DNA from: Mya arenaria
Lineage: Eukaryota; Mollusca; Bivalvia; Myida; Myidae
Length of the DNA: 64,000 nucleotides
NCBI RefSeq assembly: GCF_026914265.1
Contig: NC_069124.1
Span: 20,691,092-20,755,091, forward strand
Direction of reading: 5' to 3'
The notes under the pieces: generated by a model
What the model saw: the letters and a program-made list of their open reading frames with translations, nothing else
Told to the model about the DNA's origin: nothing
The model's database searches: none
Shown: positions 42,401 through 51,400 of the stretch, piece after piece
Numbering within the stretch: position 1 is the stretch's first letter
How the letters are laid out: every line of letters begins with the position of its first letter
Program-made: the position numbers and the translations under genes

Positions 42401-45400
42401 GTGATAAAGCGTTTGCATTGGATCAAACCTAGACCGCGTCAAATCGAATGATATTAAAATATGGATAGGGTAAGTCCAGTTTCTAACGTGAAGTTCTGGG
42501 AAAAGGTTTAATGGTTTAACCGAAACATGTTATATCCCATATATCGGTGCTAAACAGCAAGCACGTACAAGAACCAACTGAGAGATAGGGTCCGGTACCA
42601 GGATCTCTTGTAACCTGCTCTGCTTCTATAACTAGATTTGACTTGAAATTGCAATCATTCATAATTCATGTCACAAAATTTAAGTCTTGATGGAGTAACG
42701 GCAGGTTCATGCCATTATGAAGTTACTAGGCGCGGGCAGACTCATATAAATATGAATACATAAACGAACATTTAACGGCATTACTAGTTCAATATTCATA
42801 GAGTGATAAGCGAAAGAGCACGTTACGTTTGTCGTTCAAAGAGACCCCACACGTCCACCATAGAGCTAAGTTTACTGAAATAGGCAGACATTAGGCGAGT
42901 AAGCGATCTTATGTAAATGTAACATTTTGCAAATTTATCTTAAATTGCCTCTTAGTATGATCACTTTAAAATACGTTTATTCTTATGTTTACCTTCGTTC
43001 AAATTTAATAATGATAAAAATATACATGTAATGCACATGTTAATATTCAAAAGTAGTATTTCATTGGGCAAATAAACACTGACAATGCTTTACAAAATTT
43101 ATATGGGAAAAATAAAACAGATCAAAAGCATGCTATCCGATTCAAACCATGAGAAGCAACCACGATACAAATCTCAGGGAAGCAAATTGTATACGCGTAT
43201 GATCTTTGATCTATACCCTCCGCGATCTTTCATGATTTGAAAGGTAATCACCGATTCGAGGTGTAAAGGCACAATTTGAGATATTATACCGCTATATTGA
43301 CATGAATAACGTCTATGCATAGTAGAGCAGAGTGTTAAAGGACCCTTTAAAAGACTTATTTTCTTACACGCATTTTAATATCTTTATTAATCAAGCTTCG
43401 CTATTGGTTACTAAGATTCAATATAATACGAATAAAACTTTGCCTGACACAAAATGCAATTACTTTTTAAAGTAATGCCAATATTATGCATTTAATATTA
43501 AAAATCGAACTACTTCACGTACATTGTAGTAGTGTGTAACAAACGCGATATACGACTGAATTACGACATTCAAGATGATTATTGAAAAAAAATCACCTTC
43601 CAAAAACGCTACATTTGATGCTGCGGCATAATATTAGTATCTGAGTTGGCTGTGCAATCTTAAAACATATAATTAAAAAGTACCGTCTGTTCGTCCGTAA
43701 ATCTTTATTTCCTGTATCAGATAGTTTCTTCCGAGATCAAGTTGCCACCAGTTTTCACCCCCTGTTCCGCTGCAGCATCCACAAGCGTCAGGAATAGTTG
43801 AGTACTTGTTATCGATGGCATTATTTTTCGAGTAATCAATTCTACCGTAGTTGATAGCTGAACCCATGGTAACACTAACTCTAGTGCGAATACGTTGAAT
43901 CAAATCTGGTTCTGAAAGATACCGAGTTGCTTAAAATATGTTCTTAAAATAAATTGTTTCTTCTAAGGCAAGTTATTTAACATGTTATTTATTTCCATGC
44001 TTTTCGCTTGCCAAGATATTCTAATTGTTTTCCAAGAGTCTGTTACGATTCCTTGTATTTGTTGTCCGTTCGAAATATGTTATTTTCAGAGGTTATTATA
44101 ACAAACGGGATTGATTAGTTGTAATTCATATACATATGATATTAAATGATGGGTTGATACTTTGGAAATACTCGAGAATATACTTTCGACACAGGTGAAG
44201 CCAATAAAGCAACAAAAATAATGCCAAAAAGCAGTGTATGAATTTATTATTGAATAAAAATCCGGTTTAGCATGGTGTAAAACATGTTCAACAAAACATG
44301 GCGGCTTCCGTAAATCATATAAGTAACCTAAAACATTGTTTTCACACTTGTGCAGTTCTTACATAGGACAACATGCCTTAAAAAGCCGCTGATGAAAATG
44401 AACATATTCAATTAAATGCAGTAGTGTACAGGTAGCCTTTCATTCTGTTTAAGAGTTAAAAGCAATCAAAATGAGGATGCATGAAATGTTTAAGATCATT
44501 TCCTTACAGCAATGTAATTATTTATTATAAATATGTAAATATTCGTTCTTAGCTTCGGTTACAGTTTTAAGTAACAATTGAATTCAAATGGGTTAAATGC
44601 TATAGGTTTTGAAATGTCTCTTATCACTCTTTTCGTATTATTCTCGCAGACTTGCTCCATGTTGTTGCTAAAATCCGTTGAACAGCAAATTAATGTGATA
44701 TTTATAGTTATACGACATTCCATACGTTTTCAATTTTAAATTGTAACTTTAGCGTCGGATCAGGGCATGTCTGAGGAGATGATGAGGTATATATTAATGC
44801 TCGTTTAAAGTAAAACCAATGTTACGTTTTGGTTTTACCCCGGTCACGCAGTCACGGCAAGTTGAACGCTGGTCAAAATGTCTCGCATATTGTCAAAAGA
44901 TTTTCTAACTTTTTATATAATATGGCAGAGATATCTTGTTTTGCATTCGATAAACTGTTCTGATAAAACTCTTAATCATTATTTACTGTGGCAATTAAAC
45001 CACATGCTGCGACATGGCGGAATGCTGACAATAGATCGTCTCGCGCTTTCAACAAGGCAACGAGCAATACACGAGTTTTTACGAGTAGACCATGAATTAA
45101 CAATAATCTTAATAAAAGCCAAATTTCATTTTGAACGCGGTTTTTTGCGAAACTCTTAAACTTAAAGGAAAGTACAAGTAACTATTTTTAAATATTATTG
45201 ATTATAACGCCTAAATAATAATTTGAAAACACAAACACGCATGTTGTGCAAACCCTTATAGATACTGCCACAGTAACTGTTGATATTGACTTTTAATCAA
45301 ATCATTTGGTTGCAATGGGCGGACTATTAAAAAGTAACACAACACAACGAACAAGATAGTCGGAAACTTTTAAACGTGAAATATTACACGGTGTGCTAAT

Positions 45401-48400
45401 AAAAACAGTTCAAATGAAAAAGTTGTATCAAAACTTGTTAAAAATAATGCATATAGCAGTTTTTTTTTCATTACAATTTTAGAGCAGTAAAGATTTAAAA
45501 GTTAACAACGATGGCGTTATCACCGTTTATTTTTTTTAACAAAGTTCTTAACAATCGGCTCTCTGCTATATTGTACAGATGATAACCAATCCGATTCATT
45601 AAATTGTCGTACAAACTAAAGTCTAGTGTTGAGTTTTCCAATCTTCATTAAAGGAAATTGTTGTAGTAATTAGCATATTTATTCCATGTTGAAGTCACTG
45701 GTATATCAAATATACACTGGCCAGTATTTTGATTGTGTAATGAGTTAAACACGTAAGTCATTGAATGATAAGAAAACCGATCATCAATTCCATTAAAACA
45801 GACGTTTGATGAATTTATTAATATAAATATAGTTATTTTTATGGCGCTTATCAAATTGTGTTGATTGATTACGATATTTAAAGTCAAGTATACATATAAA
45901 CAAACACTTGGTCAATGCGTAGAAGTAATGTAGTAATAAAACAAAAGTGTTGTATGTCATGCATGTTCTCTCTTACCATTATTTTACATTAAAGCTAGAT
46001 AGTGAACACGTCTTTGTTGTAACAAGAACGGCTTGAACTTAAACCATTACCGATGACGATGAGCGGGAGTTCCTTATACAAATTGTGAAACAATATATAT
46101 ATATTACATACCTAAATTTGCCATTAAACACAATTCATTTATTCAAACATATTGGGAGAGTAAAAACATGAACCGGAAACTGATGTAGATAGTTATCAAA
46201 TTTGGAAGTAGTACATCTAATATACACGGGCTTACATTTGGTCTGCGTAATTATGTAAGAACATCAGTCGATAAATTGAATATTAAACCTAACGATTTAA
46301 TTAAATCAAAACACGCCATTGAATAGTTGACTGACTAATTTAAAAGGAGATTCACTCATAACGTAATTGATATGAGTATGGTATACTGGTATATTACATT
46401 TTCATTATGGCCATCGTTATTGACGGCTAAACACATTTGATTGTAAAGCATGATACTGCAGTGATGGGGAAGGTTGCAGAAGATGGGCGATAAGTTGTTA
46501 GAGATGTTAGTTATATAATTGAGGATCAGAATGGAGTTTTGTTCTATTATGTACAAGTATGCTATATAAAATGTTTCTGTTTTATGTCAAAAGCCTTTAT
46601 AAATAAAATAAAACGCTTGTGTACAAGGGGTATATATTATGGTGTTAAAAGAAAGCGATTTATGTTGTGGTTTGAATTTTATGTACCATAATAACATATC
46701 GTTTGAAGGATCCTATTACGTATACAGTTTTGCTTTATAGCAAGTTAAAATAAAATATGCACAGGACCTTGGTAGGCTTGGCCTTTACAGTCAAAGGTTA
46801 ACACTAATGAAACATTCAGCAAGTGTCGTTAAATTCATCGGTCTAATTAGTTCTTGTCATTTGGCATTAGTGTAAATTACCATGATTTATCAGTTAAACA
46901 GAAAAGTCAATTTAGATATTAACCAATTTAATCATGTGTGAAAAAGAGTGTTCTTGCCCTGCAATAAGATTTGAAATGACTGCTGTTGTTCTCTACTTGA
47001 AACATTTGTTTTAGTAAGTATGTAAGAAAATGGTACACTAAATGTTACTAATTTTATTCCTATGTTTTGATATTATGTTTTAACAGTTTAGATTGTTCCT
47101 TTCCAAAATGTTATTTAATTGGACAAAATGCTGTGATTGAGACGAAATATTTCCTTTCTATCTATTCTTTAAGGTGGTTAATATCCTTCGTTTGGTTGTA
47201 TAACTTTAAAGATTCTTTCTAACATAAAACCTCTATCATAATGGTTATTGTGAATCTAAAGTGGCATTTGCATGTTCTTTTCATCTTAGTTTCAGTTCAA
47301 TTAACTTTTTTGTAAACGGAAATGTTACAAATCGAATCATTTTTAATTACATCACTTGAAAATCATACCTGTTCCGTAGACTTCCACTTCGCAAAGAACT
47401 ATTGGACGGCTTTGACCTGTAGAAGCATCTATTTGAAGGCGACAAAACCTTGCCTTGCGTTCTGCAACTGGTATATCAAATATACCGTCACTTGGATATA
47501 CTGATGAGTCGTATGTCACCACATTGTCGCTGTTGTTCAAGGCACTTTTAGTCTCCGAAAGATGCACTTGGAATCCTTTAAGTTGAACTGGTGAAAGAAA
47601 ACATCATTTAAGACTTTAATAAATACGCATGCAAATAGAAATATTCTACTTCGTTGTACCATATCCTAATTAAAAAATATGTTTCACAAGTTTCTCTTTT
47701 GGTTAGATTGTTGTAAATCCAGACATAAACAAAACTTCATTACAAGCTTACCGTTTAACAGATCAATTCAGTATCAAATGCTGCAGTGGCCGGAAGACAT
47801 GCCAACCGGTTATTTGTAATTGTTCATTTTACAAGTTAAGAGACGTGGGATGAACAGTTCTTTGAATGATGTCCTCAATAAATACTGACGTAACTATTTT
47901 GACATTTCATTAAAATTATCGAAAAAAACTTATTACTGTCTGCTTCTCGTCCTTTTCTTCCAAAAACCTTTATCCCCTGGATGTTATAAACTTTTCCCAG
48001 GTCCACTTGCCACCAAGGGTATGAGCTATAACTTGACAAGCTATAGTAGTCTCCATTAACGACGGAACAGTTGTTTACGCCATCAACAGCATTATTTGCA
48101 TTCCAAACGTCTCTATTAGTGGGGTTTGTATCAATGTATTGTGATGTGTTTTTATGTTCAGCAATGTTACCTGAAAGCAAAATGGTCATTTGAAGGTAAA
48201 ATCAATCGAAAAAACTTGGGTCATAACGTGATAAAAAAGGAGATCTTGACCACTGTGGGGATAGTTGTTTACGCCATCAAAGCGAAGAAGGCCTTCAAAA
48301 ATGAAGCATAATATTGTAATTTGTTTTTGTGATCATCAATGTTAAATAGAATGTTACGTTCTTGATTTTTTAATCGCAAGTAGTGTGTAACATTGGGACA

Positions 48401-51400
48401 ACAGCGCAAGTTTACGCATTTTAAGAGCTTCTTAAAAGCATGTCTCAAAAATTCTTGAACAATCCCTATGATCCTCATGTTAGATACTGCTACCCTGCTT
48501 ATCCTAACGTACTTAAACCATCAACTTCACCGCTCACTAATGAGTTTTGCCATATATCCTCCAAGAAAAAAGTAAAATGGAAATACTTATTGATATCCGT
48601 GTTTGTGTTATGCAAAACGAATAAGTATACTAAATTGATTTTAAAATATATTTAAAGGAAAAGTGCATGAGTAAAAACATACTTCCAGTATTGATTATAT
48701 ATAACATTTAAATTTATTCCAATAGCCCGAAATTATATTGCCAGTTGCCTCCATTGTCGAGAGGTCTATGTGATTGGTAAAACATGTAGTTATATGTCGG
48801 TCGTGGAACTATTTCAGTGTCTGTAAAAGTTTAAACATACAGAAAACAGTGACGCGCCGATAGTGATTTACCGCAGGTTAAGGCATGCACATGAAAATAA
48901 CGCCGGAATCGTGATTTCTAACAAGTTAAACTAATAACATTCTTTTCAATAGTTAATTTGCTCAGTTAAGCATGCGAGATCACACAAAGTTAAACATCTT
49001 TAAAAAAACTGGATCTTGAATGTATAAAAATAGCCTTAATAATCAGGGAAGTATGAACTCACGTTGTAGGAACACACATTGTTTGACATTTAATTCATAA
49101 TAAATAAGAAAACTTTTTTGTTTAATTAAAGAAGTAATTTAATATAAATTTCGAAATATGAAACCAAAACTCAATTAAACAATTATGTTAAACAAATGAA
49201 AAACTACATGCCACAGTCATCTTTTAAATTATAAATACCTTTTATAAGTATTCTGGGAAGACTAATAGCTTTTTCATGTGCCATTGAATTCATTAATGTA
49301 TCATAATAAAATCCATTGTTATGCCAAACTTTGGAGCAGTAAATATTTCAACGCTTAATTAACAAAATAGACAAGATTTCAATAAACAATGAATTATTGA
49401 TAGAAGACATATAACATACCAGAAACGACGAAATAATAACTGTTAAAGAAATGGATAATAAGGATAAAAAAGTTATCATATCTAAGGACTACGTTTGTTA
49501 TAATCAATTACATTGTTCAGGGTAGAAATAAGACTTGTTGTGTGTGTTAACTACTCCAGTCATATTACAGGACACCAAAAGACATAAGATTAAATTGTTC
49601 CCATTACATATTTTCAAAGAGAGTATAAGAACATTTGCACTGACCAACTTATAAATACAGATTTTTACAATTTCGCATTTTAAGAACCATATGATTTTAT
49701 TCATTTAGACAGATCAGGTAACGCAGTTGAAAGAATTATAATATAATTGTATAAATGATATTTCCTGAGAATCACAAAGCAACCAACCAGGCAGCAACAA
49801 GTCACCAACTATTTTAAAACACGACGTTTTGCTATCAGTTTATGATTAAAATAAACAGTTAATTATGTTCTGAAATAAACAAACAAGATAAATATTTTAT
49901 CTGAAGTTTTGACATTCATGAAAATAAAATAAAAAATCAATCAATATGGCGACTTCCAGAAAACACATTGTGTCTCTAATATTGAAAATTTGATGTTATT
50001 ATCAAAGGAATATTAAGAGTAAATGTGTTGTGACCATGCTCGAAGTCATTATTTATCAGTCCCTTTACAACATACTTATCAATCGTTCAATTAAAAAACG
50101 TGTACAGGATACTGATAGCTATAATATTTCGCAGATGGTTGTTATTTTGCGGATGAAATTCAAATGATAAATATAGACTTCGAGCATGCATTGGTCTTAA
50201 CTCATTTACTGTAAATATTAACATTTAATTTCCAAAAGTTGATTCTCCGTTGTTATTTTCAAACTGAGGTCAAACGATGTTATCTCTTTTAAATGAAGAC
50301 TTATATTGAAATGGCATAATTTGACTGTGAAATGTTTATCATGATGATAAAGTCTTTTTGCTGAAAGGCTATCTTTTTATTCAAGTTATGTTACTCATGA
50401 CTAGAATATGACCCGATGACATCAATGATGTAGAAGGCAACCATAACTCAAAAGAAATATGTCTCATTGTTTGGTCGGAAATAATGTTTCAAAGTATCAC
50501 GACGGAGATTCCACGTGACCAAATGGTTGGTTTCAGTTCAAAGTGGCGTATCCAGCAGGCTCAATCGGAGACGAAACTCAAGTTAATACATATAGTTAAA
50601 AATAGTTTCTTGAATTTTAAAGATTCCCGATCACATGCTTGCAAATCTAGTGATTATAAGAATATACATGCTTCCCTTTATTTTTTACCGTTTTTGAGAA
50701 CACTTGCAGATTTAGCGGAAAATGAGGGAATAGTTTGGAAAAGATGTCTTACACACTCAAGTTTTGTTTTAATATTACAGGTGCTTTCATTTGTGAACAA
50801 ATAGATAAAAGATAACCGTTCGTTTCTTTAATTTTCAAAAATCAATCATAATAAATGTCTAAATACAATTGTAAATAATTGGTTTGGTGTTGTGTCATTG
50901 GCTTTGACCCTATACCATTGAACGGGGTTTTATGTTTAAACGCTCGACTATTGGACTTGTTTATGTAGTTTTTGATAAAAGTCTAAATATAACATAGACG
51001 TATGTGTAAGTTTTTTTTTCAGAAAAAAAAATGGATCAAGATGGTGATTACGGAAAATTTGGCAGTCCTTATTAAGCCTCTAATTCATTTAAAAGTCACT
51101 TCCTATATTTTGCGACAAATTTGACGTAATGTTTTAAAAATTGCCACACATTTTCTATTGTTATGTCCAGTATTATTTTGTTGACATTTTTTAACATAAA
51201 CATACCATACTAATATGTATAAAGCCAATTTTACAATTAACCATGGATAGTCAGCGGTCACAATATTCACTGAGCTGTACGGCTAATTGTTAGAATATGT
51301 TAAGATAAACATGGTAGTTGTATGTAACCTCGGGATCACATGGACATTTATATTTCGGAACCTGCTTAAAGCGGTCTCAAAATATGTAATCTTGCTCTGT

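Noticed and set aside
44878..45159. Plus-strand frame of 93 codons
   Set aside because: No recognisable domain or homologue pattern. It could be transposon debris but I cannot support it.
48064..48285. Short direct repeat AGTTGTTTACGCCATCAA within and beside exon 2
   Set aside because: Only 18 bases, with no extension on either side; likely a local duplication scar without function.
50484..50804. Plus-strand frame of 106 codons
   Set aside because: No known domain; lies in the first intron of the opposite-strand gene; chance ORF length for this composition.
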